DNA from: Anoplopoma fimbria
Lineage: Eukaryota; Chordata; Actinopteri; Perciformes; Anoplopomatidae
NCBI RefSeq assembly: GCF_027596085.1
Contig: NC_072458.1
Coordinates: 4,362,639-4,426,638 of the forward strand
Length of the DNA stretch: 64,000 bases
Reading direction: 5' to 3'
A program made the position numbers and the translations under genes. Numbering within the stretch: position 1 is the stretch's first letter; every line of letters starts with the position of its first letter. Below the pieces are notes generated by a model, which worked only from the letters and a program-made list of their open reading frames with translations, searched no databases and was not told the origin of the DNA. Positions 38,044 through 59,968 of this stretch are shown here, piece by piece.

Positions 38044-38375
38044 CAGTGGTTCTCAACCTTTTTTCAGTGATGTACCCCCTGTGAAATACTTTTTAAGCCA
38101 AGTACCCCCTAACCAGCGCAAAGCATTTTTGGTTGAAAAAAAGATGTAATACACAGCTCTCTGCCATCAGTGTCTGATTTATTAAACTGTCAACACTGAC
38201 GATTGCATTGTTGCATTGAATTCAGTTTATGAACTTACACTTATATTTTATTGAATATTTATTAAATAACTATTTTTAAAGGATTTTTGAATGGATGCTA
38301 ATTTTAAATATATATTTTTTTAAATCTCACGTACCCCCTGGAGTGCCTTCACGTACCCCCATTTGAGAACCACTG
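38044..38375. mobile_element. hAT-type MITE with 8-bp target duplication
   Basis: A 332-bp unit starting CAGTGGTTCTCAACC and ending TTTGAGAACCACTG, flanked by ATATATAC at 38036-38043 and 38376-38383. GTACCCCC motifs repeat near both ends. There is no coding capacity. These termini are typical of the hAT/Charlie group. Confidence 0.92.
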
Positions 38376-38382
38376 ATATATA

Positions 38383-38865
38383 CAGTACCAGTCAAAAGTG
38401 TGGACACACCTTCTCATTCAATAGTTTTTCTTTATTTTTATTTTTTCTACATTGTAGATTAATATTGAAGACATCCAAACTATGAAGGAACACATATGGA
38501 ATGATGTGGTAAACAAACAAGATAAGATAAGATAAGATAATCCTTTATTAGTCCCGCAGCGGGGAAATTTGCAGGCTTACAGCAGCATAGAGTTAAAGTG
38601 CACACAAGAGACATAGTAAAGAAAGACAAGATAAAAATAAAAATGAAAAATAAAAAACAAGTATTATAAATAAGCAATAAAAACAGTAGAAAAACACAAT
38701 AACTGAAATATAATATTTACAGACAGAAAAAAAACTATATTAACTATTATTGCACAGTGTTTTTATTGTCATGTGTCATGCTCAACAAACCAGAATATGT
38801 TTTATATTTTACATTCCTCAAAGTAGTTGAATGAGAAGGTGTGTCCACACTTCTGACTGGTGCTG
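38383..38865. mobile_element. Tc1-like element with terminal inverted repeats, interrupted
   Basis: The left end, CAGTACCAGTCAAAAGTGTG and on through GGACACACCTTCTCATTCAA, is mirrored at the right end by TTGAATGAGAAGGTGTGTCC and CACTTCTGACTGGTGCTG. A TA dinucleotide precedes the left end. No transposase remains. Most of the interior is a LINE-like insertion. Confidence 0.85.
38519..38757 (-). mobile_element. LINE 3' tail inserted in the Tc1-like element
   Basis: Starts with AAGAT repeats, then AATCCTTTATTAGTCCCGCA and GCGGGGAAATTTGCAGGC. Read on the minus strand this ends in TTATCTTATCTTATC, a familiar 3' tail of fish non-LTR retrotransposons. The family is not assigned and the right border is approximate. 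Confidence 0.65.
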
Positions 38866-38869
38866 TGTA

Positions 38870-39166
38870 TGAATCGCGTCTGTGATTTCCGACTGCCCTG
38901 AACGCAGCGTGCGGAAGCCGCTCCTGCAGCGCTGTGGTTGGTCTCGGCTGCACCAGAGGAGGTATCTGCTCCTCACAGTGCTGGAGGACGGCGGGGACTA
39001 GTCAGCGTTAACAACCGCGCAGTCTTTACCTAGAGGAGGGTAGCGGACCACACTTCATTTGGATGGCTTGAATCAATGTGACGTAGGTGACCGGCTAACT
39101 TGTAAGCGAGTAACCGCGAAGCTGACCCCCCACGGCCCCCGTAGCCTCCTCTCGTCCCTCGTCAAG
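38870..39166 (+). promoter_or_regulatory. rprd1a: CpG-rich promoter and 5' UTR of rprd1a
   Basis: GC- and CpG-rich DNA (GAACGCAGCGTGCGGAAGCCG, GGACGGCGGGG) leads into the ATG at 39167 and continues through exon 1 to about 39420. There is no clear TATA box, as expected of a housekeeping CpG-island promoter. Confidence 0.6.
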
Positions 39167-42100
39167 ATGTCAGCTTTCTCTGAGGCGGCTCTAGAAAAGA
39201 AACTGTCCGAGCTCAGCAACTCGCAGCAAAGTGTGCAGACGCTGTCGCTGTGGCTCATTCACCATAGGAAACACTCGCGGACCATCGTCAGTGTTTGGAT
39301 CAACGAGCTGAAGAAAGGTAAGGGCGACGGAAGCTAACAGCTAGCTCACTAGCCCTAGCCCCCCCTCCTCCTCCTCCTCCTCCCCACGTAACACAGACCG
39401 CCGTACTTCTGCACCACGACCACAAGTTCACTGGAGTTCAACCGTCGGCTGTGGCTGGAACGTTCACGTACATGTCAAACTGCCGTCGTCATAGCTACCC
39501 TTTCAAAGGTCGTAGCCATGGTGTCGTTGTTAGCACAATGCTAACGCTAGCCAACATGAGAGCAGGGACGTGTTAGCAGCCAAACAGGTGTTGACTCCCC
39601 AGCTGGTTAACAGTGACGTCTTAAAACACCTTATCTATCTGACGTTGGTCTGTTCATGGTCACGTGTTTGCAGATGTTAAAAGCCCTTAATGCTTAATTT
39701 TTGTTATTGCAGCAGCACATGGTAGACTGGTCACGTGGGTGAACACAGTGGAGCATTTAGACACACACAGAGTTGGAGACCAAAACCATAGCAACCAGGT
39801 TTTCAGGATCAAGCCTCCTCCATAATGCTGCTCCACATCTGTTGGATGTGTGAGAACCACTTAAAAGGTGGTAATAGATATATGTTGTATCTACTGCCAC
39901 CAAGTGTCCAACAAATCACCTCATTCATTGTTATTGATGTATTTAATACAAGAAAATGAAAGATGGTGTTGCACAATTTTAAAAGGGATTGCTCGTAGTG
40001 ATGCACCTGCTGATAATCGTGGCTTGACTGCAGCTCTGCTCAACTTAAGGAATCTTTCTAGCAAGTTTCAGATCCTTGTTTCGCTTTCATAGGACTGGTT
40101 TGGTACACAGCAGTCAGCCGTTTTAAATGAAAAGTCTTGCAGGATAACCACCGCTTCACTCGGCTTTGTCTTAAATATTCTGCTGGAAGTATTAAAAAGC
40201 TCAAACTGGTAAAATAGATATCTGCACACCTTTTAATCTATGCAGAGAACACTTAAGGGAAAAGTCTTTAAAAGCTTACTGTACACAACCTGCTCAGCAG
40301 ACACACACAGTTTGTCGATAGCTGGTGAACATGGTGGAGCGGTTAACAGATGAGTTAGATTTGCCTCAGGAGTTGGTGTAGACTAAAAACTATGAGAGTG
40401 ATTATTTGACCTACATATGAACTCGCTCTCTGTGACCGCAGGATGATTAAACTGTTTGCCACATCCACTTACACGTTGTTATGTCAATGCTCAAGTTATT
40501 GCATTATTATTAGGTTCGTGTCCACCCTACATCAACATTTTTTCTCTTCATAGACTGTTGGGAAGTTCATCATTCATATATTAGTTAAACACTCAACACC
40601 TGAAATAGGTCTCTCATGTGGGATAGCTGATCGTCAATCAATAACTTAAACCTCCAATGCAGTTGGCCAATGATACTCCTTTTAGTTAGTAAGTTATTCC
40701 AGCGTCTGCTGTGTGTCGCCGCTGGGATGGATTTGCATTTTTTCTAGGATGTAGGAAAAAATTAAGCTAGGCAAAAAGTGGTTTCTCAAAAAAATATTGT
40801 ATACATTTCTTTCTCACTCTTTCTACTCTCAAGCACTGACACAATGACTTCAATGTTCAACTGAAACTATTAAGGTTACAATATATGCTGAAGTTCAGTA
40901 AGCGTAATACTTAAAGTCTTAACCAGCCGTTAGCGTCAGACATAACTATATAAACTACTTTACTGTGTAATTACATTTGCGACAGCTACAGATATTGAAT
41001 TTCTTTTTTTTTGTCATAGCATTTGATTCATTCATTGCTGTTGTGACGTGAAGGAAATTTCAGAAACTGTTTTTGAAGATTACCAACACTACCTTTTAGG
41101 CAGCAACATGACGCTTTATTTTTTTTATTTCTTTAAGCATCCCTGAATAATAAACTCCTGTGATTTGCAATGTCAATTTGATATTCAATATTTAATTTAT
41201 TTTTGGCCTATTGTCATCATAATAGGTTTATAAAACATCACAGAATTTAAACATTTCTTTTTACTACAGAAAAACTAATACTGAATCTTTTGAACCTTGC
41301 TGTGTAACTGTTATGTAAGGGTTGCCTTTGGATTTATAAAATGGTATTATTATTATTTTGCATCAAGGTGCCATTTAAAGCATTTCAAATGGAACATATA
41401 TCACTAACCCTCCCACTGATTTCTGTAAGCAAACGTATCCATATTAAATCATTACAGGTAAAGTTAATGGGTTCAAACATTTTTTAGTAGATGCAGATGA
41501 AGTTCAATACATTGTTTTTTTTGTGAATATTTTTAAAAAATAAGTTTTGAAAAGCATGTTGTATGAATGTTTGATATTACTGTAGTTATAGCTAATCCTG
41601 GCACACTGTTCCTTTGGGTGCTATTCAACAGCCTAATGATATCTCAAGAGGTCGTTGTATTTTAGGAGCACGTCTGAGGACTTAAAGGAGTGTGCAGTGC
41701 AATGGGGACAGAGATGGCACATTTCTCTTGAGCTTTATGCTCCGCTCAGTGTTTACTGTTACTGTTCCAAAAACCACAAAGAGAAATGCAGCATTACTTG
41801 TATAATGTGACTGTGGTATGAAGAACATGTTGGTATATAAAACCCAAATGGAAAGTACATATACAACAAGCCGTGTGATTTAGAGTGGAATAAATAAATA
41901 AAAAATGACATGCAACATTTAATTCTTCAACACCCTAACCCCTATATGTAGTTAATATGTAGTCAAGAATGAATGTGTCACTAAAAGGTTGTTAGTGGAT
42001 GGATTTTTTTTTTCTTAGTTGTAACTGATTGCTGTGAGTGTGAGGTGATTTTCTGGGACTGATACATGGAAGAGTAACTTTAATATACAATGGTCTGGCT

Positions 42101-43141
42101 TGGTGGGAAAAAATGTGGCGTTACAATCACAATTTGGTATTTTCTTGTAATCATTTCATTGGGAATTAAATCAGTGATCTGTAGTTTTAGTGGGTTAATT
42201 GACCAACCGCTGTGCTTAAATTTCAGTCATGTAAATCATTACCAAATGCCTCATGTAGTGTGTGTGTGTGTGTGTACATTTATATGCATCCAGCTCAGGT
42301 ATCACGCAAGCTGACCTTCCTTTACTTGGCCAATGACGTCATTCAGAACAGCAAGAAGAAAGGACCAGAATTCACTCAGGACTTTGCACCCGTCATCGTT
42401 GATGCATTCAAACATGTATACAGGTCAGATTTAATATTACAAATCATTTGTAAGTCTCCATTTCTATAAATGGCTCAGGAAAATGCATTGTTGACTTACC
42501 ACTATTTAGGACTGTGTAATGTGTGTTTTTAAATAGTTTGTTGTTTGAGCACAGGGTTAGGAGGGTTACTTTTAAAAATATAATCCGGTACAATTACTAA
42601 TAACCTGTTTTAGTTAGTAATTCAAGTATCACAATGTTAAAGGGAAGTAAATTGATTACTTGCCTCACTACCAAACATGTAAATTAAGACAAGGGAGAAG
42701 AAAAATATTGTCATCATTTTGAAAAGAAGAACAACATCACACTATGAGCTGCCTTCCAGCTGTAGAAAATGCGGTCATCATCCATGGGCACCAATCATTT
42801 GGCATTTACCTACATTAAAATGTCCATGTTTGTCCTGTATTATGTTTGCTGGAGCAGAAATTTGAAGCGATGTGGTTGTTTCATACAAACTGCCTTTTTA
42901 CACAAGGATGCCATTTGGCAAAGAGAATAATCCTGATGAACGTGGAGGTGAGCAAACCATCCCTGCTTTGTGATAACTTGCACTGTACTGTGATGTTGTT
43001 CTTCTTTCCTGCTTTACATCCAAAAGAATGGCAAAATTTCCACCCAATAAAATGTATCGTTAATCCGATCTAACTTTGTTTCCTAATTACGTTATGCTGT
43101 TCCATGTATTCTGTTACTCCCCAAGCCTGCTTAAGTAATGA

Positions 43142-43191
<50 letters not shown>

Positions 43192-46100
43192 TTCTAAATG
43201 AACAATACAATAACTTGTAGTCAGATTACTGCAAGAGTGGTTTTGGAAACGCTATAGAATTGCATCTTAATATGTCACTCTAAATTAAGAAGAATCTATC
43301 TCATTTCAAGCTGTTGAAAGGTTACGTGCTTGTCCTTCTTTTGTGTTTTCCTGTCCAGAGATGGAGAGGAGGGCTGTAAGAAACAGCTGGGTCGGGTTTT
43401 GTCTATCTGGCAGGAGAGAGCTGTGTACGAGAACAACCTGCTGGATCAGCTCTCACAAGTCCTTTGTAAGTTCTACCAGCACTAACGCTACTTACAGCCA
43501 GTGTTGGGCACATAACGGTAATGTTATTCATTTCCCCCGTAACGATAGCGTCGAGCTTTGGTGAACTTCAAGGCAAATGTGAGGCTGAGGCATCGCCTAC
43601 ATTTTCCTCGTATATAAAATAGGCCGGCTACTTTGACGACATTGCCTGTTTAAGTGTGTGTTTTGAAATGCGTCTTAGAGATCGCTCTCCTCTAAAAAAG
43701 CGCCATGTAAATAAAGATAATTCATTCCTTTGTTCATTCACGAAGCCCGTACACGTCTGTGCGTAGCTTTCAGTGGACTTATTGTTTTACTTACTGCGCA
43801 ATCATCAAGATCCTTACACGTGTTATTTTAGTAATATTTGTCAACCACTGCTGACAACTTTCTGCCCTTTACTCTGCAGTAACACAACCTCTCAGCTGAG
43901 GATGCACTCGCACACATTCATATGGAGCATGTGGGGATGGGACTGATGCAGATGGATGGCATGGTTCTCTATCATAATGCTAGCGTCGTTTTAAGTACAT
44001 GCACAGTGTTTTAGAATCAATAAAAACTATCTTATTAGAATCAAAAATGTGTATATAATAAAGTAGCCGGCTTGAGTTGAATGAGTAGCCGACTGTTTGG
44101 CTTATGGAAAGCTCTGTTTGTCTTTTCTTTTGAATCCTAGATGGAGAAAAGAAGGCTAAGAAGAGGGCGTATGAGGAGATCCGACCAGATGATGAGGACT
44201 TTGCTTCCCAGAGCTCCCCAACTGAGCCCCCACAGGTTATTGCCTAAACAAAGAGCATCGCCATTAATGCAGGGTGTTAATTAAATGTACTCTGAGCCAT
44301 GTTGAGGTTATATTAATGAGGCCTTTTTACAGCTGATACAGCTGCCTCCGGATGGATTTGTATCGCAATAATTCCTTTCTCTGCTGCCTCTAGTTTTGCT
44401 CGTATTTGACTCATACTCATGTTAACTCCTACATTAACAATACTTCCTTAACTTCCCACCTTCCTTTGTTCCTCTCACCTTCCCCTCTCTGCTTTATCAT
44501 CCTCGCTCTACCTCAGACAGCGGAGTTAATCCGAGCCCTTCAGGAGCTGGAGAATGCGGCCTCTGGTGACTCAGTGCTGCGTCAGCGCATCTCATCCCTT
44601 CCTGCCGAGGTGCAAGACACGTCACTGCTCCAGAGGATCACAGGTAGGAGGCAGGACGCGGCAGACTATTGTACGCACACATATGATCCATAGCTCATTA
44701 GCACGTCATGTACCTAGTAGTTGATAAAGTAAACAATTAATGTCTTCTTGGGTAGCAGGGTTGGGTACTGAGTAGAGAATACACGGTATTGATATAGAAG
44801 ACCAGTGTTCACAACTGTTTGGTAACAAATGCCTGCCCTGCCTAAGTGTCCTTCACAGAGAATTTGAATATGATGTGACATAGTGGAGCAGTGATTTATT
44901 CAACATTTCACTCCCCTTTTCTGCACAATACCTCATTTGTTCTCATTGCCCAGATATCACTCAACAGTAATGATCTTTATTGAAAACCGTATCTTCTCGA
45001 GAATAAGACACCACATCTACGTCATTTAACCACTTTGACATACTATACATTAACGAGCATACCATGCATATCGGACTTCACTTCAGAAAAACAAACGGAA
45101 CAAACCAACTGGCGTGTGCTTAAGCTGCACCCTGAAACTACAGAGATCAATGGATTTCATCTAGCATAGGAAACAATGGTTGATTTGCCAGTGAGCATAC
45201 AGTAGCTATTTATATTCTACCAGCATTGATGGATAACTGAATGACCTCCAGTTGACCCCTCTAGACTGGATATGTTTAAGCATTGTTTCCTGCTCTCTGT
45301 GTGCTTTCTGTGCTACAGACAAGGAATCAGGGAGCGTCTCTCCCGGCTGGTGGAGGAGGCCTGCATGCTGCTAGCAGACTACAGTGGCCGCCTGGCGGCT
45401 GAGATTGATGACAGGAGGCAACTCACACGCACACTAACGGTCTTCCTGCAAAGCCAGAAGGACGGGCTGTCCCAGAACGAGCAGAAACTTGAAGTGCGTA
45501 AATCCCTTTTTTTCTTTCAATTACTGTACGTCTTGTCCACCTCACCTTTGTGTCATCACTTTTGATTCTCCGTGTTCATCCGTCTTGTGTAGCTCTGTGC
45601 TCAGACTTCCTTTGAATTAACATTTGGTTTCATGTATTTCAGCATGTTGCATACTTCTGCAGAGTGCCTGTTATGTTGCTGAGTTATACTCTAGATTTCA
45701 GACTGTAGATTTCAATTAGATTTTCAGGCCTTCTGGCTTTACAAACAGGAAAGATTCCTGATTAGATAAACATGAACTCATTGTCAGATTTGCTCTTTTA
45801 GCCTTTGTCATTTAACCCTGTTCCCATCAGCAAGGTAAGTATCGACCAACTACACATATTCTTTTCTTTCTATTAGCATTTCTTTTTTTGTGGTGACAAT
45901 AACTGTCCAGCCTTTATCCACAGGATACCAAGAGGATAAAGTACTTCATATTTGTATCTTCACTCAGTCAAGTCTTTTGTAATAAAAAAAACCTGAAAAT
46001 AAAAAATAAAACTTCGATTTTGTGAGTGCTTTTATTTTGCTGTTACATTTGCAGCTCTTGGTGGTACATTTTCGATTTCTAAGGTGGTCTATAATATCAG

Positions 46101-47258
46101 TATTTAACTTTTTTGTGGTATTGACACAGTAAATGTTACCTACACACTCAAGGTTTAATTGATCTCGATTAAGTAGAAATCCAACCACTCAAATAGAGGA
46201 AAACGTATAACTTTAACAAAGAAGGTTTTAGGAATCTTGTTACAGGTCAGGGTTATTTTGTCAGTATTGCTGACATGATTAGATATTAATCAAAACTAAT
46301 GTAATTTTGCAGTTTGACTCACACTAAATTTGGGAGGAAATGTGTTTTTCTTGCACAACACATCTACTTACATCCGCTGTAAACGTATACAATAATCACA
46401 TGCATGCAGCAAAGATGATAGATTTGAGTGACACTACATGCTACTGTGTCTTTAAAGAGTAAAACATGATGATTAGGAGGCTTTGCTGGCTGACCTTCCG
46501 TTGTGTGTCACAGCCATTATTTCTGTGAAATTCTCTTCTAGTCTAATGGGCCACTAGGATAGGACATGACTTAATGATAATATAATCTAACTCGTTTCAT
46601 AGATTGAGGTGAAAGTTAACAAAGTAGCAAGTTAGTGATGAAGCTGTGGCAAAAGTAGTGATACTTCTTTTTTTTTTTTTTTTTAATTCTCATAATACAT
46701 TTAGGTATTTTGAATAGTAGTTAAATGGGTTACAAGCTTAACAGACAAAAAAATATGCTCAACATGCTCACACAACTTATTTCATTTGTCTGGTTGTGTT
46801 TTCAATTAATACTTAACTGGGAGGGAAAACACAACATGTTTGATGTATTTGGTCAGAAATTTAAACTTTCTCATTAAAATTAAGCTAGACTTTTAACTAA
46901 CGCCACATTGTGTTAAACAAAATGCATTACAAAGTTATCATATTCATGACTGATTAACTTATGAATAACTTATTTCAATGTTTTAACGGTTCTTCATATC
47001 ATTTTATTTATTTTCTAAATACATGATGTCAATCCCTTACAACTGTCCACTTGCCACAAATTGTTTAACCAAAGTGGCTGTTGAGAAAAAAATTGTGACT
47101 CATTCAAGCTATACGATATTTGAGCTCTGACATACCTTTTCTGCTGTGGCCATTTTCAGGATTACAAACGCAAACTGGCGAGGGTGACCCAGGTCCGGAA
47201 GGAGCTGCGTGCGCGTCTGAACAATCTTCCAGGAGGACTCTACAACTCTTCAAACTGA
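39167..47258 (+). CDS. rprd1a: RPRD1A, RNA polymerase II CTD-interacting protein; exon 6 carries an apparent 1-nt deletion
   Basis: Coding exons: 39167-39317, 42294-42423, 43359-43465, 44141-44235, 44517-44643, 45319-45493 and 47160-47258. The start MSAFSEAALEKKLSELSNSQ and the CID domain (residues about 1-135, with KLTFLYLANDVIQNSKKKGP) match vertebrate RPRD1A better than RPRD1B (MSAF, DFAPVIV, YENNLLDQL). The C-terminal coiled coil (ELENAASGD, ACMLLADYSGRLAAEIDDRR, DYKRKLARVTQVRKEL) follows. The family binds the phosphorylated CTD of RNA polymerase II and helps recruit the Ser5 phosphatase RPAP2. Exon 6 begins as expected (DKESG) but then lacks one G, which would lead to an early stop. A downstream acceptor, after 45323, would restore the frame with changed residues. 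The end (LNNLPGGLYNSSN) is shorter than the human tail. Confidence 0.93.
43149..43188. repeat. AT microsatellite in rprd1a intron 2
   Basis: An uninterrupted TA run of about 20 units. The other large introns of rprd1a (39318-42293, 45494-47159) show only AT-rich sequence and homopolymer runs, with no embedded gene recognised. Confidence 0.9.
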
Positions 47259-48254
47259 CTCAAGTTTCACCTCCTGACCAGATAACCTGACCCTGCTGCT
47301 TCTGCAACATCTCAACCTGTCTCTTAGCTATCTGATCAGTGACATCGCCGTAGTCCTCTGTTCTTGATTTTGAAAAGTGTCTGTGTGGTGACCTGTTGTT
47401 CTCATTCTGTCTTTAACAGATTATTTATCCACATGGCTTTTATTAACAGAACGTCATCTTTTTCTGTCTGTGAGTTCATATCTTTGTGCTGTATGTTATC
47501 AGCACATTGAAAATGAAGTCTCACACTCATCAGACACAGGCCCCTCTTGGTTTGGTCCCTTTAAAGTGGCATGGGTGATGCTGGTGTGATATTTTTGTAT
47601 TTATAGTGACTTAAGATAATGCACCAGAGAATATCCCTCCTAGTGATCATTTCTAATATTTTCAGTGTTTTGGATTGTTTTCACAAGTTTCTTTAACAAG
47701 TCTTTGTCAGTAAATGCATCCGTCTTGGTTACATATCATTGTTTTAATGCAGTGTGATAATGGCCTCTGAAGAGAATGGTACACTTGTTAAATGTTTAGG
47801 AAACCATAATCTGAAGCTGAACAGTAAGCCATGTCCCTGAAAGCAAACCAAAATGTATAATTATCATTTATGTAAAGCCTCTTTCTGAGAGGGGTTTGTA
47901 AGTCATGGGTCAATGTACATATCCAAATTTGCATGTAAATATGATGGGAGTTATGCCTGTAAATGAGATGTATCGATGTCGACATGGCTTGTGTTGAAAT
48001 GGTCATTCAGACAAATGATTGAGGTATCCCTCTTTATTCTACATCCTCATAGCTGCTCAGACCTCCACTGTACTGAAATGATGAGTGAAGGAGTCTTTGT
48101 CTTGTTTACTGTATCACACTGCTTCATAGATTTATCATTAACTCTACTGAATGCTGTGCAGACGCCTCACGCAGCTTGATAGGGGCCCCCGTTTTCCAAA
48201 GCCAGACTTAAGCTGTTGTTTTTGTACATATGAAGTAAATTCTTCTTAGAACCA

Positions 48255-48260
48255 AATAAA
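48255..48260 (+). terminator. rprd1a: polyadenylation signal of rprd1a
   Basis: AATAAA lies 997 bases after the stop at 47258. The next CpG-rich promoter begins about 80 bases further on, so the 3' UTR probably ends here. Confidence 0.65.
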
Positions 48261-48339
48261 CAGAAAATGTACAACTATTTGGCAGTCCTGTCTGCAGTAT
48301 ACACACAATGTCCCCCATTCAATGTGACTGCATCTGTTG

Positions 48340-48613
48340 GTCCTGGCCAGCAGGGGGCGTGCACGGAACCAAGGCGACGTCGCTCATGTTTCCGACGGCG
48401 ACATGTGCACAAACACAGGAAGTAGCCATCACCCGCAGCGTTTCTGATCAATCTCGTCGATTGTGAAAACAGAAACAGCTACAGACCATACAATATATGC
48501 AATACAAAGCACATGAACGCCAATGCAAAACTATAAACGGTTGCTAAGCTAAGCAATTAAGGGGTTCTAGAGAAGACAACGTGAAGACATTAGCCGTTAA
48601 ACATCTGACAAAA
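48340..48613 (+). promoter_or_regulatory. promoter and 5' UTR of the third finger gene
   Basis: A short CpG-rich stretch (AAGGCGACGTCGCTCATG, CCGACGGCGACATG) precedes the ATG at 48614. It contains a CRE-like GACGTCGC. It lies only about 80 bases beyond the rprd1a polyadenylation signal, so the two genes are packed head to tail. Confidence 0.5.
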
Positions 48614-57924
<9,311 letters not shown>

Positions 57925-58067
57925 TTTACATAGAAGTTCTGTAGACATTTGGTGTGAAAACGTTATTTGATATATAATGTCCCTCTTCTGTGCAGGTGTT
58001 TTTAGTTTATTTGAGGTAGACATTTGTAACATTGGTTCTTGAAAAATGTTTAAGTCTAAGTTTGAAC

Positions 58068-58073
58068 ATTAAA
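58068..58073 (+). terminator. polyadenylation signal of the third finger gene
   Basis: ATTAAA, a common variant signal, 144 bases after the stop codon at 57924 and followed by T-rich sequence. Confidence 0.5.
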
Positions 58074-58559
58074 AGATTTGTTTACTGCAGCTGGCATGTC
58101 TTTCAATTCTTGTTTTGCTGTTATCACCAGCAGCAGGTTATAATATTGTTATTGTGCTATTAGTCTTGAACTTTGCAGCAAATGTTAGTAAATTCAACCT
58201 AATTTAACTGAACCCAATTAGTGTTTTAATGTCCTGCAGACATGTTAATTACTTTTAGAGTTTAATGAAAACTTTAAATTATTTTGCTGAGACAGTCACA
58301 GCAGTTATACTTATTGTTATAATTATTGGCAGTGGCATTCATATATTGCATGCATATGTTTTATTTGATCATTGTTACACACAGGTCATGTGGTGTAATT
58401 GGACATTGGTGTATCACTCAACCAGCTGACGTAAAAATAAGTCATTGTATTTTTTTTTTTACTTGTTCACTTATGTTTCACTTTGACTTATATTACTTTA
58501 GGTCTTGATATATTAATCATAAAGCCCATACTGCCTTTCAATTTAGCATTTTTAATGAA

Positions 58560-58727
58560 GCGCCAAACGTGACTGACGCCGTTGCCCAGGGAACGTAACC
58601 GCCACGTCATCACGTTCGCGCATCCAACTATTTCCGGTTCGAGTTGCAGCCATCTTGTTTCCCCCCGCTAGCTAAATAAAATAAATAATACGCTGAGCCG
58701 GACTTCACTTCGAACCCGTAAAGCAAA
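58560..58727 (+). promoter_or_regulatory. CpG-rich promoter and candidate first exon of a downstream gene
   Basis: In a short span are an X-box-like GTTGCCCAGGGAAC, a CRE-like CACGTCATCACG, an ETS-like TTTCCGG and a YY1-like GCAGCCATCTTG. A good donor GTGAGT starts at 58728. These are typical of a CpG-island promoter with a non-coding first exon. The downstream gene was not identified. Confidence 0.5.
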
Positions 58728-58849
58728 GTGAGTAAAGAAATTAAAAATCCGTCTGTGTGTAGAGCGTTTAAAAGAAAGGAGCCCGGCGGGTGCAAGTTTG
58801 ATCAAGTACTTGGCTTCTTTTCATTTGCTGTTCTTGACCAATAGACGAT

Positions 58850-59130
58850 TGTTTTGGAAGATGAACATAGGCGCCATTTCCCTCCCCGCTCTCTGAGGCG
58901 CTTATTGGTGGCCCGCTGACGGGATCACGGGCGGTCAGGAAACCAGTGTTCAGTGTCCGCCATGTTGGCTCCTGCCTTAAGCGATCATTAACCGGACTGG
59001 CCGTTTCTGCTGGACCCCGAATGGCGTCAGTTGCAGAACGAACTTAGCCCTAAAAACCTTGATTGGTGGAATCTAGTCCGAGGTTTGATTGGTCTGAAGG
59101 ACAGATCCGAACCTTGTCTTTATTGGTTAG
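58850..59130. promoter_or_regulatory. second promoter-like block with clustered inverted CCAAT boxes
   Basis: ATTGG (CCAAT on the minus strand) occurs at 58904-58908, 59062-59066, 59088-59092 and 59122-59126. GCGCCATTT and GTCCGCCATGTTGG add E2F- and YY1-like sites. Repeated CCAAT boxes suggest NF-Y binding. Orientation and the gene served are unknown. Confidence 0.4.
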
Positions 59131-59911
59131 ACTGCTCCTTCCTAGCTTTGGAAAGCCGTGCAAACTTTCACTTGATGCCAGGACTGGTTGTCCAGTGGTT
59201 ATTATAATGACACACACAATGCGGATGGTCACCTATGTGCTGTACAACAATCACCCAGTTAGCTACTGGTGCTACATGTGTGTCGAGCCTCGTCCTGGTA
59301 GTTTAGCAGCCGATCTGTCACAGTTTATCACTACATTGTGTTTTAATGTTCTAGTTTATTTGCTCAACGTTGGTCTTATTTATAACTACATACTATCATA
59401 CAACTATGTTGCATTGGTTAATGTTTCCTGCTGGCCGCTTTGTTCGTCCTTACTGGCTAATAATGATTTGCTGAAGTGACCCAGTTAAAGTGTAACAATG
59501 TGTGCACTTTATATGTAAATATGTGTCTTTGTGTCCTTAACTCAGATCAGCGTAAGCAACGCTCCTATTCATGATGCAAATACATTTACATACCTTTTTA
59601 ATAATACTTAAATAATGAAAGAAGAGTTTAAAATGAAGCCACAATTTATAAACAGAAAAAAAAAAAAAAAATCACTCCACATGATGATGGACGTTTTCAT
59701 CAACTATTAGCAAACAAATGCTTTTGGCTTACCAGAAATTCGTTTTCATGTTAAAGGTCAATAAGACAGAACCATCTCTGCCACATCCACAGTGAATAAA
59801 GTCATTTCTAAGGTGCTTCAGCATTTCCTGTCCATTGTTAGCAGTGGAGACAAATACGGTTTTGCAGTTCTTACTTTACTGTTCTTTGTGAACCTTTAAT
59901 CTGACACTTAC

Positions 59912-59968
<57 letters not shown>

